Positions 18,189 to 25,831 of a stretch of DNA of 64,000 nt are shown in pieces. The notes under the pieces are model-generated. The model saw nothing but the letters and a program-made list of their open reading frames with translations. It was not told the origin of the DNA and ran no database searches. This DNA is from Acidimicrobiaceae bacterium (GTDB lineage Bacteria; Actinomycetota; Acidimicrobiia; Acidimicrobiales; RAAP-2), in contig DAHVAJ010000047.1 in the NCBI GenBank assembly GCA_027314705.1, forward strand, positions 1-64,000, read 5' to 3'. How positions within the stretch are numbered: the first letter of the stretch is position 1; each line of letters opens with the position of its first letter. A program made the translations under genes and the position numbers.

Positions 18189-18647
18189 ATGCTCATCGAG
18201 GACGTGGTCGACCGCTGGCACCGCCATCTGCGGGGCGAGTTCCCCGGCGGCCTCGACGAGCTCCTCGACGAGGACGTGGTGTTCTACTCGCCGGTGGTGT
18301 TCACGCCCCAGCGGGGCAAGGCGGTCACCTCCCTCTACCTGGCCGCCGCCGCCCAGACGCTTCCCGGGGACACTCCGGCCGAGCCCGGACCGCCGGGCGG
18401 CACGGGCGCTGACGCCGGTGCGGGCACCGGCGGGTTCCACTACACCAAGCAGGTCCTGGCCGGTGACACCGCCGTGCTCGAATTCGAGACCACCCTGGAC
18501 GGCACCTACGTCAACGGGGTCGACATCATCCGCTGCAGCGAGGCCGGTCGGATCGTGGAGTTCCGGGTCATGCTCCGTCCGCTCCGGGCCCTGACCACCG
18601 TGCAGCAGCGGATGGCCGCCGCCCTGGAACGCAGGGGCGGGGGCTGA
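18189..18647 (+). CDS. NTF2/SnoaL-like protein
   Basis: Protein of 152 residues with the NTF2-like pattern: helix VVDRWHRHLRGE, LLDEDVVFYSPVVFTPQRGKA, then beta-strands with EFETTLDGTYVNGVDIIRC and IVEFRVMLRPLRAL. A Gly/Pro-rich insert (about 60-85) is an oddity of this copy. Such proteins are cyclase- or hydratase-like, or simple ligand carriers; function is not assignable. ATG after GGAGGAGGGTCG. It is divergent from the DUF35-thiolase pair. Confidence 0.8.
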   Translation: MLIEDVVDRWHRHLRGEFPGGLDELLDEDVVFYSPVVFTPQRGKAVTSLYLAAAAQTLPGDTPAEPGPPGGTGADAGAGTGGFHYTKQVLAGDTAVLEFETTLDGTYVNGVDIIRCSEAGRIVEFRVMLRPLRALTTVQQRMAAALERRGGG

Positions 18648-18673
18648 GCCCGGACCCGACCTGTCGGTCCACG

Positions 18674-19399
18674 TCAGACCCTCCGCGACGCGTGCTTCAT
18701 TGCCTCACGCCAGGCCTCCGGATGGTCCCGGTGGTCGAAGGAGCGGCTGACCGGGGGTCCGACCGGGGCCGGAGTCTCGGAGCGGTCCAGGCGTTCGAGC
18801 TGCACGGTGAGGGCCCGGATCTCCCGGTCGCGGGCTCCGGCTCCGGGATGGATCCCGGCGTACTCGGCCCGCAGGGACGTCCCGGTGGCGCCCGTGACCC
18901 GCTGGTCGGCCAGGACCCGTGCGGCGGGGGTCCGGGCGGCGTCGTCGCGCTCGGTGATCGCGGCCCCGTGGCGCTGCTCGGCGACCTGCTCCGGCCGGGC
19001 GAGCGGGTGATCGGTCGAACGCTGGTCGAGGGCTGAGCTGCCGTTCAGCACCTCCAGCTCGGCCTCGGTGCCGAAGGGCAGGGAGCCGACCGGTTCCCGG
19101 AGGTGGGTCCCGTGCGTCCGCTCGACGTGGGCTCCGCCGTCCCCGGTGCCCGGTCGGGACCGGGTGGAGGTGATCCGGTGACGGTCGCAGTCGGCGAGGA
19201 GGTGGTGGGTGCCGAACCCGGACCCGTCGATCGGGAAGGGGGACCGGCCGATCACGTGCGGAGGCGCCTCGAACACCCGGATGGCCGCCTCGTTCTTCAC
19301 CGACCCGATGATCGTCCAGACCGAGGCGATGACTGGGTCTGCGCGGAGGTTTCGCACCGGGGCCGCCCTCGACCGGTCCACCCACCGGTGCCGGATCAT
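18674..19399 (-). CDS. Hypothetical protein, no recognised family
   Basis: An ORF of about 241 residues that I do not recognise. Codons read in several parts of this frame end almost entirely in G or C, as in the real genes here, while the other frames give the Arg/Pro-rich look of shadows. The protein is hydrophilic and rich in Arg, Thr and His; the C-terminal third (REIRALTVQLERLDR) could form a coil. I chose ATG 19399 (MIRHRWVD) because third-position GC falls in the extension to GTG 19489. It lies downstream of the sigma factor and DUF1905 genes on the same strand. Confidence 0.5.
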   Translation of the reverse strand: MIRHRWVDRSRAAPVRNLRADPVIASVWTIIGSVKNEAAIRVFEAPPHVIGRSPFPIDGSGFGTHHLLADCDRHRITSTRSRPGTGDGGAHVERTHGTHLREPVGSLPFGTEAELEVLNGSSALDQRSTDHPLARPEQVAEQRHGAAITERDDAARTPAARVLADQRVTGATGTSLRAEYAGIHPGAGARDREIRALTVQLERLDRSETPAPVGPPVSRSFDHRDHPEAWREAMKHASRRV

Positions 19400-19492
19400 C
19401 GGGACGAGGGGCGGGCTCCTGTCTCCGGGCGACCAGGACCGATCATCGCCGGGACGGTCGTCGTCTGGCCCACCGCCCGGGTCTGGCACATC

Positions 19493-19987
19493 TCATCCAC
19501 GCCCGGCACCATCGCCTGCTGCGGTGGTGCCGGCATCGCCGTGCTCGCCGGCCTGACCGCGCAGGGCGGCGATGGTGGTCTCGATTCGCCGCTGACGAGT
19601 CCCGGGTCTCCTGGCGGCGTCGATCGCGTGCACGAGCATGCGGCGGCGGCTGTGGGTCAGGCCGTCGTAGGCGGCCCGCGCGACCGGGTCGGTGTCGAGG
19701 GCCTGCGCGAAGTCGAGTGGTTCGGCCACCGTCGCGGGCTCGGCATCCAGTTCGACCTCGACCTCGACCGTGTCGCCGGTCGCGACGCCGGCGGCCAGCC
19801 GGTTGGCGTTGGACAGACCGATGAGACACCGGCCGCGCATGATCGCGATTCGCGTCTTCCACGAGTGGCCGTTGACGGTGACGGTGACCCGTGGCCGCTT
19901 GCCGCCTCCGAGCGCCTCGACCATGTCCGGGGCGAGCTCCAGGCCGCGCATGGGCTGGTTGGGTTCGACCGCAGTTCTGAACTTCAC
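19493..19987 (-). CDS. DUF1905 / YdeI-OmpD-associated family protein
   Basis: Protein of 164 residues with a DUF1905-like beta-barrel (VTVTVNGHSWKTRIAIMRG, then NANRLAAGVATGDTVEVEVELD) and a C-terminal helical YdeI/OmpD-associated segment (FAQALDTDPVARAAYDGL, SRRRMLVHAIDAA). The biochemical role of this family is unknown. The GTG start overlaps the sigma-factor stop by 4 nt (GTGA), so expression is coupled to it. Confidence 0.85.
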   Translation of the reverse strand: MKFRTAVEPNQPMRGLELAPDMVEALGGGKRPRVTVTVNGHSWKTRIAIMRGRCLIGLSNANRLAAGVATGDTVEVEVELDAEPATVAEPLDFAQALDTDPVARAAYDGLTHSRRRMLVHAIDAARRPGTRQRRIETTIAALRGQAGEHGDAGTTAAGDGAGRG

Positions 19988-20859
19988 CGGACCCCCGTTG
20001 CTCGCGTTGGCCCGAGGTCGGCGTCGATCTCCATCGTCGCGAGCACCTCGGGGTCGGCGATCAGCTCGATCTCGCGCACCAGGCCGGCCTCGATCTGGAA
20101 GAGGAATGCCACCTTGACGGTGCCGCGGACCAGCCAGGCTCCGGCGCGGTCGCCGTCAATGGTGACCGCAGAGGCGCCCTGGGCGCCGTCGAAACGTGCC
20201 GCCACGGACGCAGCGCCTTCATAGACCGGGTTGGCACCCAAGCGTTGGCCGATCAGGTCGGTCCGCATCATCGCGTCGGGGGCCAGGAGCGACAGCAGGG
20301 CCGCCAGGTCGCCTCCGTGCGCCGCATCGAGGAAGGCGTCAACGACTCGGCCGTTCTCGGTTCGCGCCGCGCGTTCTGCGGTGGACTCCGGGACGCCCCG
20401 AACCTTGCGTCGGGCGCGGCTGGCCAGTTGGCGTACCGCTGTACCGGAGCGGCCCAGCACCGCGCTGATCTCCTCGAACGGGTACCCGAAGACGTCGTGG
20501 AGCACGAACGCTGCTCGCTCGGCTGGTGCGAGGGTGTCGAGCACTCTCTGCATTGCGTCGCTGACCCGCTCGGTGGTCAGCGCATCCGCTTCAGGATCGC
20601 CCGAGGCCTCCGCTCCGGAGGCCCCTTCCAGGATCTGGGCCTCGACGGCGGCTCGCGTGCCTCGCTTCCGAAGATGGTCGAGGCACAGTCGTTTCGTCAC
20701 GGTGGTGAGCCAGGCCGGCAGATCTTCGACGTCGTCGGTGGCCGCGAGACGCAGCCAGGCTTCTTGGAGCACGTCATCGGCATCGGCGGCCGAGCCGAGG
20801 ATCCGGCTCGCGATGGCCGTGAGCCGGGGCCGCTGCGCCTCGAAGTCCGCTGGGTTCAT
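19984..20859 (-). CDS. ECF sigma factor with C-terminal SnoaL-like domain (SigJ/ECF41-like)
   Basis: RNA polymerase sigma factor of 291 residues. Sigma-2 spans about 5-75 (ADADDVLQEAWLRLAA, WLTTVTKRLCLDHLRKR), sigma-4 about 110-165 (LAPAERAAFVLHDVFGYPF then the recognition helix GTAVRQLASRARRKVRG), and the C-terminal 110 residues form a SnoaL-like domain that controls activity in place of an anti-sigma factor. The WLPEP linker and DGGGR motifs of classical ECF41 proteins are not present, so this is a variant. The divergent VOC gene has an ECF41-like promoter and is the likely target. Confidence 0.93.
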   Translation of the reverse strand: MNPADFEAQRPRLTAIASRILGSAADADDVLQEAWLRLAATDDVEDLPAWLTTVTKRLCLDHLRKRGTRAAVEAQILEGASGAEASGDPEADALTTERVSDAMQRVLDTLAPAERAAFVLHDVFGYPFEEISAVLGRSGTAVRQLASRARRKVRGVPESTAERAARTENGRVVDAFLDAAHGGDLAALLSLLAPDAMMRTDLIGQRLGANPVYEGAASVAARFDGAQGASAVTIDGDRAGAWLVRGTVKVAFLFQIEAGLVREIELIADPEVLATMEIDADLGPTRATGVR

Positions 20860-20912
20860 GACGTCCGCACAGGGTAGCCGTGGGCCAGCCGGACTGTGAG
20901 CGCCCGATCGGC

Positions 20913-20939
20913 CGTCACATCGTCGTCGCGGCGCACGTC
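20913..20939 (+). promoter_or_regulatory. ECF41-like promoter for the VOC gene
   Basis: CGTCACA-N16-CGTC matches the ECF41 consensus TGTCACA-N16-CGTC (recalled from the literature) at all but the first base, with the exact spacer. It reads into the VOC gene, whose ATG is 8 nt beyond the CGTC box, so the message would be nearly leaderless. The divergent gene encodes an ECF sigma factor of this type. Confidence 0.65.
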
Positions 20940-20947
20940 AACAGGAC

Positions 20948-21286
20948 ATGAACACCTTCGACAACATCATCTACACGACCACCGACCTCGAGACGGCCAA
21001 GGCCATCCACCGGGCCCTGCTCGGCGTCGAGCCGCACACCGACCAGCCCTACTACGTCGGGTTCAACGTCGACGGGGTCGAGATCGGTCTCACCCCCCGA
21101 TCGCCGGACAGCCGTACGGTTCCGGTCGCGCACATCCGCGTGCCCGACCTCCGGGCGGCCCTGGCGGAGCTCCAAGGTGCCGGCGCTGCGCTCGTCGATG
21201 AGCCGCGAGACGTCGGAGGCGGCACCGTTGTCGCGGCGGTCAGCGATCCTGACGGCACCGTCCTGGGCCTGGTCCAGCGCAGCTAG
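20948..21286 (+). CDS. VOC-family (glyoxalase/bleomycin-resistance fold) protein
   Basis: Single-module VOC protein of 112 residues: an N-terminal beta-alpha-beta unit (FDNIIYTTTDLETAKAIHRA) and a C-terminal unit ending AVSDPDGTVLGLVQRS, with the usual DPDGT turn. Only some of the canonical metal ligands are evident, so it may be a binding protein rather than a glyoxalase. Its promoter resembles the target of the divergent ECF sigma factor, where a small oxidoreductase, decarboxylase or epimerase gene is the usual neighbour. Confidence 0.87.
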   Translation: MNTFDNIIYTTTDLETAKAIHRALLGVEPHTDQPYYVGFNVDGVEIGLTPRSPDSRTVPVAHIRVPDLRAALAELQGAGAALVDEPRDVGGGTVVAAVSDPDGTVLGLVQRS

Positions 21287-22262
21287 CCCCAGACCGCCGG
21301 GGCGGGGTGACCGTCGGATCTCCCGCCTCGGACGGGCGCGCTGACCGCCGGCGCGAAACCGGCCGACGACCGACGACTGACGAACCGTCGTCCACCCCCG
21401 TCCCGCCGGCGGGCGCGCCGACTTCGGACGACCGAGCGCCGGCGGCCCACCGCCCGCACGATGGCCGCCGGTGATCTCGACCTGCCCCGACGACACCAGG
21501 GAGGACGCAGAGACGGCACCGTCGGGGCGATCCGGCACCGCCCGTTCCCGAGGCCGGGAAGGCGATCGGCGAGCTGGTCCTCGCCATCCCCACCGGGGCG
21601 TTCCCTCGACGACGCAGGTGCCTCTGCGCACGTCGGCCGCGCCGATCGGTGGAAAGGCCCTGAGCTGGGAGTATTGGCGTCGACGCCGTCGACCATCCCC
21701 CGGTCGTGGGGGCGGTCCCGTCCCTCGCGCCGCCGGCCGCGAGCATCGGACCGGGCCTGCTGCGACGGCCCGCCGGTCTGCCCTCCACGGCATCCCGTCC
21801 GCCGTGGCCATCGGCGGCGCCCACCGCGACGGCCCGGTGATGATCGCCCCACCGTCGCCACGCCCGAGCGGGAGGACCGCCCGCCCACCGCGGGACCCTC
21901 TGGCCGGACCGTGGTCACGACGCCGGCGTCGCCCGGGAACGCCCCGCCGAGCGAGACGTCGATGACGCCGTCATCGCCGGGAGGCGAACCAGGGGACTTC
22001 CGGGGCGCAGACGGACCAGCCGACGGGAGTGCGTCGGCCCGTCGAGCGCACCAACCCGTGGCCCTCGGACTCCGGACCCCGGCGGAGGGACACCGACCGC
22101 AGGAACGTCCACCGGCTCGCTCGGCTGCCGCCGGCCATCGTGTTCGTGCCCGTCGCCAGGCTCATCGACGGGCGGAAGCGCTGGTCACCGGCACCGCCGC
22201 CCATCCGCCGAGGTGCTCAGGCGAGTCAGCGCGCCCGACGCGCGGCCAAAGGACGCCGGACG
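21287..22262. other. About 1 kb with no credible gene
   Basis: ORFs exist on both strands, but their products are Arg/Pro/Ser-rich and match no family, and third-position GC is mixed in the frames I sampled. I see no transposase, integrase, tRNA or long repeat. It may be a decayed gene or long non-coding spacer. Confidence 0.5.
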
Positions 22263-22268
22263 TACACT
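22263..22268 (+). promoter_or_regulatory. -10-like TACACT, leaderless start of DUF2510 gene
   Basis: TACACT ends 7 nt before the ATG at 22276, matching the leaderless geometry seen elsewhere in the window. Confidence 0.45.
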
Positions 22269-22275
22269 CCCTGGT

Positions 22276-22608
22276 ATGTACTACGGGCACGCCTCGTGGG
22301 TGGTCCTCGTCCCGTTGGCCATCGTCCTGCTGATGCGCCTCCTGGGCAGCCGCCGCGGCCGCCCGGTCCGGGGTCGCCCCGGGATGCCCCCGTCGGCCCG
22401 GTCGTTCGCCGCACCCCGTCTGCCGCCCCCCGCTCCCTCCCCGGGCGCCGCCCCGGGCGCCTCGGGCACCCCGGCCGGGTGGTTCGTCGACCCCTTCGCC
22501 CGCCACGACCAGCGGTACTGGTCGGGTACGGTCTGGACCGAGCACGTGACCGACGGCGGCGTACCGGCCAGCGACCCCCCGCCCGCCCCACCCGGCCCGG
22601 CCGGCTGA
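22276..22608 (+). CDS. DUF2510 domain membrane protein
   Basis: Protein of 110 residues. An N-terminal membrane segment (WVVLVPLAIVLLMRLLG) is followed by a Pro/Ala-rich linker and a C-terminal DUF2510 motif (GWFVDPFARHDQRYWSGTVWTEHV), a short Trp-rich module common in actinobacterial membrane proteins and of unknown function. The ATG at 22276 sits 7 nt after a TACACT box. The track start at 22213 adds 21 residues upstream of this promoter-like box and is unlikely. Confidence 0.8.
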   Translation: MYYGHASWVVLVPLAIVLLMRLLGSRRGRPVRGRPGMPPSARSFAAPRLPPPAPSPGAAPGASGTPAGWFVDPFARHDQRYWSGTVWTEHVTDGGVPASDPPPAPPGPAG

Positions 22609-22620
22609 GCGGCCAGGGCG

Positions 22621-22932
22621 GTGGGTCACGTCCAGGTCCAGTTCGCGCTCGACGACCCCGAGCGGGCCGACGCCATCGTCGAGGAACTGCTGGCCGGCCG
22701 CCTGGTGGCCTGCGGCCAGCGCCTCGGGCCCGTCGTCAGCCGCTACCGGTGGCGGGGCGCGACGGAGCGGGCCGAGGAGTGGCTCGTCCTGGTCAAGACC
22801 CGGGCCGAGCTGGCCGACCGGGTGGTGTCCGCCGTGGTCGCCGCCCACCCCTACGAGACGCCCGAGGTCCTGGTCCTCGGCGTCGCCGGGGGTGCGCCCG
22901 GCTACCTGGCCTGGATCGACGCCGAGACCTGA
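22621..22932 (+). CDS. cutA: CutA-like divalent-cation tolerance protein
   Basis: Small trimeric CutA1-family protein of 103 residues. Family features are the start VQVQFALDDPERADAIVEELL, the conserved RLVACGQRLGPVVSRYRWRG stretch, the EEWLVLVKTR strand and the AAHPYETPEVLVLGV motif. CutA proteins are linked to copper tolerance in Escherichia coli, but their general role is unsettled. GTG start 12 nt after the DUF2510 stop, so probably one transcript. Confidence 0.92.
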   Translation: MGHVQVQFALDDPERADAIVEELLAGRLVACGQRLGPVVSRYRWRGATERAEEWLVLVKTRAELADRVVSAVVAAHPYETPEVLVLGVAGGAPGYLAWIDAET

Positions 22933-22965
22933 CCCGCCCGGACGCCGGATCGGCGCCGGCCGGCG

Positions 22966-23622
22966 TCAGTCCACCAGACCTGAGATGCTCCGGGCGACGA
23001 GGTAGGACCCGGCGACGAGCGAGACGGCCACGATCGCCTGATCGGTGTGGGAGTCGATCCAGGACCGGAGGTGGGCGATGCGCTCCCGGGTCCACGCCGG
23101 CCGGAAGGCGGCCGTGAGCTCAAGCACGAGGTAGACGCCCGAGGCCACCACGCAGAAGAGGAGAAGGGCCACGCCGCTCGCCCACGACTCGAGGCCGGCG
23201 TTGACGACGACGGCCACCCCGGAGGCCACCAGTCCCCAGGGCTGGACCAACGGTCCGAGCGCGAGGGCGAACCAGGGGGACACGTCGTCCACGCCCGCCT
23301 GCCACCGGGGGGTCCTCCTCGGCTTCTTGGGCCGGGCCATGCGTCGTCGCTGGCGGACGGCCACGAGGACGAGGGCCACGCCGACGGCCAGCTTGACGGC
23401 CAGGGAGGCGACCGACGGCGCGCTCGAGGGGGCCGGAGGCCGGTTGCCGGTGGCCACCAGGGTGCCCGCCACCACGACGGCCAGGGAGGCGAACCAGCCG
23501 AACAGGAAGGCGGCTCCCTTGCGGACCCCCGACGTCGAGACGACCAGCAGCAGGAAGGCGGTGAGGGGGATCGGCTCGAGCGTGATGGCGAGGCCGATGA
23601 CGAGGAGGTCGAGGACGAGCAT
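22966..23622 (-). CDS. GAP-family (Sap-like) membrane protein
   Basis: Integral membrane protein of about 218 residues with five to six hydrophobic segments: the N-terminal LVIGLAITLEPIPLTAFLLL, GWFASLAVVVAGTLVA, LAVKLAVGVALVLVA, then PLVQPWGLVASGVAVVVN, GVALLLFCVVASGVYLVLEL and a C-terminal one. This matches GAP family proteins that include mycobacterial Sap, involved in lipid export. The ATG at 23622 gives a TGATG overlap with the upstream metallopeptidase stop; the track TTG start would add three residues. Lipid or small-molecule export is an inference. Confidence 0.75.
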   Translation of the reverse strand: MLVLDLLVIGLAITLEPIPLTAFLLLVVSTSGVRKGAAFLFGWFASLAVVVAGTLVATGNRPPAPSSAPSVASLAVKLAVGVALVLVAVRQRRRMARPKKPRRTPRWQAGVDDVSPWFALALGPLVQPWGLVASGVAVVVNAGLESWASGVALLLFCVVASGVYLVLELTAAFRPAWTRERIAHLRSWIDSHTDQAIVAVSLVAGSYLVARSISGLVD

Positions 23623-23966
23623 CAGGCCCAACCGAGCTCGTCGAGGCGCTCGTCGTCGATGCCGAAGTGGTGGCCGATCTCGTGGATGACCGTGGTACGG
23701 ACGAGGCGGGCGAGGTCCTCGACGGTGTCGGCGGCCGCGCAGAGGGTCCCCATGAACACGGTGATGCGGTCCGGGGCCACCCCGCTGTACCCGTTCAACC
23801 GCTCGGTGAGGGGCACGCCCTCGTAGCGCCCGAAGAGGGCCCCCGGCGGGCTGGCCGCGTCGACCAGCACGGCCACGTTGTCGATCCGGCCACGCAGGCC
23901 CTCGGGGATGTCGGCCAGGGCCTCGGTCACCAGGTCCTCGAACGCCGCCACGGTGATCGCCACCAC
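23622..23966 (-). CDS. Small zincin-like metallopeptidase
   Basis: Protein of 114 residues from the minimal-zincin family found widely in actinobacteria (Acidothermus/Rv-type). The active-site motif HEIGHHFGIDDERL supplies HExxH and a nearby Asp/Glu ligand. The N-terminal part (FEDLVTEALADIPEGL) is the usual helical cap. The substrate is unknown. Two adjacent GTG codons (23966, 23963) follow GGGAGG; the first is listed. It overlaps the downstream GAP-family gene by one base. Confidence 0.87.
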   Translation of the reverse strand: MVAITVAAFEDLVTEALADIPEGLRGRIDNVAVLVDAASPPGALFGRYEGVPLTERLNGYSGVAPDRITVFMGTLCAAADTVEDLARLVRTTVIHEIGHHFGIDDERLDELGWA

Positions 23967-24012
23967 GGGTCGATCCTCCCAGACCCGGGCAGCCGATGCC
24001 CGGTGGGTGCCG

Positions 24013-24672
24013 TCAGTCGCAATGGATGAGGGTGGCGAGCAGCACCCCTGCACCGCGGAGGGCGACGACGTCCTCGGTCTCGACGACGGACTCGAGGTCG
24101 AGCAGGGCGCGGTAGAAGGCGGCCGGACCGGCGGGGTCGAAGGCGTCGAGGGAGACGGCCGCCCGCCGGGCGATGGGAGCCACGCCGTCCAGTCCATCCG
24201 GGTCGGCCCGGCCGGGCAAGCCGGACGCGCCGGGTCGATCGGTCCGGGGCCGACGCCACCCTGACTGGTCGGCGACCGGGCGCGGTCGGCCGAGGTGCCA
24301 GGCCTTGGCCCGGGTGAAGCCCTCGTCACTCAGCTGTCCGGCGTCGCGCAGCTGCGCTGGCTCGGCCAGTCGGTCGGCGGAGGACCCACCGGCGGCCTGC
24401 CGGACGGGCCCGTCGAAGGCCCGGTGCTCACGACGGGCCCGCCGGGCGCTGCGCTCGGTCATGCCGTGGCCCCGTGCGACGAGGTACGCGAACACCCCGA
24501 GGAGGGGGATCACGACGACGAACAGCACCCACATCGCCTTGGCCGGCCCGCCGACGTCGTGGCCCCGGAAGATGTCACTGAAGATCATCGCCAGGAGCCA
24601 GATCCAGACGATGAAGCCGAAGGAGATGAGCATCGACGAGAAGTGGTCGAGCAGGGGGTAGGTGGTGGCCAC
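24013..24672 (-). CDS. PLDc_N/SHOCT membrane protein with truncated VOC-like tail
   Basis: Protein of 219 residues. Two membrane segments (MLISFGFIVWIWLLAMIF and AMWVLFVVVIPLLGVFAYLVA) form a phospholipase-D-nuclease N-terminal-type anchor. Then comes a SHOCT-like helical pair (AQLRDAGQLSDEGFTRAKAW). Most such proteins end there; this one continues for about 80 residues, and the last 45 (LDAFDPAGPAAFYRALLDLE to GAGVLLATLIHCD) look like the first half of a VOC module. GTG start after GGAGGGAGG. Function unknown; the tail suggests fusion with a broken gene. Confidence 0.75.
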   Translation of the reverse strand: MATTYPLLDHFSSMLISFGFIVWIWLLAMIFSDIFRGHDVGGPAKAMWVLFVVVIPLLGVFAYLVARGHGMTERSARRARREHRAFDGPVRQAAGGSSADRLAEPAQLRDAGQLSDEGFTRAKAWHLGRPRPVADQSGWRRPRTDRPGASGLPGRADPDGLDGVAPIARRAAVSLDAFDPAGPAAFYRALLDLESVVETEDVVALRGAGVLLATLIHCD

Positions 24673-24762
24673 GGGTTCCTGGCCTCCCTCCGACGGTGCG
24701 GCCGGCCCGTCGCCGCCGCGGGGACCTCCCGACCTTGGGCGCGAGGAAGGACCGCTGGCCGC

Positions 24763-25731
24763 CTAGGACGCGCAGCAGACGTGGGTCGTGAGCGGCCGGC
24801 CGCCGTTCCAGGCCAGCGCGTCGCCGAAGGCAGCAGCCAGGTCGAGCTCCCGGCCGTCGTCCTCCGCGTAGGCGCGGTGGAGGTTGAGGACGATGCGCTC
24901 GGCGTCGGGCCATCCGGCGAATTCCCCGAGCCCGGCCCGACGTGCGGCCTCGAGCGGCCCGAGCCCGTCCCGGCGTCCGGCGGCGGCCGTGTCGAGGACG
25001 AACCGGTAGTAGCGGGCGTGCTCGCCGAGCACCCGGGGCAGGTCCGCGCCGGTGACGAGCGGGCCGTGACCCGGCACCACGAGCGCGGGGTCGAGCGCGG
25101 CCAGCCAGTCGAGTGACCGGAGGGCGCCGTCGACCGAGCCGGCGAAGACGAGCGGCGTGAGGCCGTGGAAGACGAGGTCGCCGGCGAAGAGGACCCGCTC
25201 GCCGGGTAGCCAGGCGACCAGGTCGCCGGTGGTGTGGGCCGGATGGCCCGGGTGGAGGAGCTCGAGGTGGCGCCCGCCGAGGTGGACGGTGAGGTCGCCG
25301 CGGGTGACGAGGTCGGGTACCCGTCTGGTCACCGGTCCCCACTCGGGCAGGGGCTCCCAGGCGGGCGGGCACCCGTCGATCACCGGGTCCACCAGGAGCT
25401 TCGCCCGCATGTTCTCGTGGCCGATGAGGACGGTGGCCTCGGGAAGGAGGCTGTTGCCGTAGGTGTGGTCGCCGTGCTCGTGGGTGTTGACGGCCGCCCG
25501 GACCGGGGCCCCGCCGGTGGCCGTGGCCAGGGCGTCGAGGAATCGCCGGGTGCGGATGGCCGTGGCACAGGTGTCGATCACGAACGTGCCGTCGGACCCG
25601 GTGACGGCGCCCGCGTTGCTGACCCACCAGGTGCCGTCGGGCTGGACCCAGGCATAGACGCCGTCGCTCACCTCGTGCAGGGCGCCGGTCCCGATCGTCG
25701 GGTCCGGCACCCCGTGCCTATGGCCGGCCAC
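24763..25731 (-). CDS. MBL-fold metallo-hydrolase
   Basis: Metallo-beta-lactamase superfamily hydrolase of 322 residues. The HxHxDH metal site is NTHEHGDHTYGN; later ligands are the His in LHPGHPAHTTGD, the bridging Asp in LFAGDLVFHG and the His in VVPGHGP. The domain order resembles cyclase- or quinoprotein-associated MBL hydrolases acting on esters or lactones. The substrate is unknown. The GTG at 25731 lies 6 nt downstream of TACCGT, which supports this start and a leaderless message. Confidence 0.9.
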   Translation of the reverse strand: MAGHRHGVPDPTIGTGALHEVSDGVYAWVQPDGTWWVSNAGAVTGSDGTFVIDTCATAIRTRRFLDALATATGGAPVRAAVNTHEHGDHTYGNSLLPEATVLIGHENMRAKLLVDPVIDGCPPAWEPLPEWGPVTRRVPDLVTRGDLTVHLGGRHLELLHPGHPAHTTGDLVAWLPGERVLFAGDLVFHGLTPLVFAGSVDGALRSLDWLAALDPALVVPGHGPLVTGADLPRVLGEHARYYRFVLDTAAAGRRDGLGPLEAARRAGLGEFAGWPDAERIVLNLHRAYAEDDGRELDLAAAFGDALAWNGGRPLTTHVCCAS

Positions 25732-25737
25732 ACACCG

Positions 25738-25743
25738 ACGGTA
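25738..25743 (-). promoter_or_regulatory. -10-like TACCGT, leaderless start of MBL-fold gene
   Basis: TACCGT, then exactly 6 nt (CGGTGT), then the GTG start at 25731. Confidence 0.45.
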
Positions 25744-25831
25744 GCGCGCCGGACCGACGTGGACACGGGCCGCCGCCCCGGCCCCGGCCCTGCGCTGCGC
25801 GGCGAGGGGAGCTACCTGTCAGAATTGCGCC

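Noticed and set aside
19103-20224. 373-residue plus-strand ORF
   Set aside because: It covers the opposite strand of the orphan ORF, DUF1905 and sigma-factor genes, and its composition is shadow-like.
21240-22333. Several ORFs of 160-300 residues in the gene desert
   Set aside because: All are low-complexity and match no family; third-position GC in the frames I sampled is mixed. A transposase remnant was considered, but no motif or terminal repeat was found.
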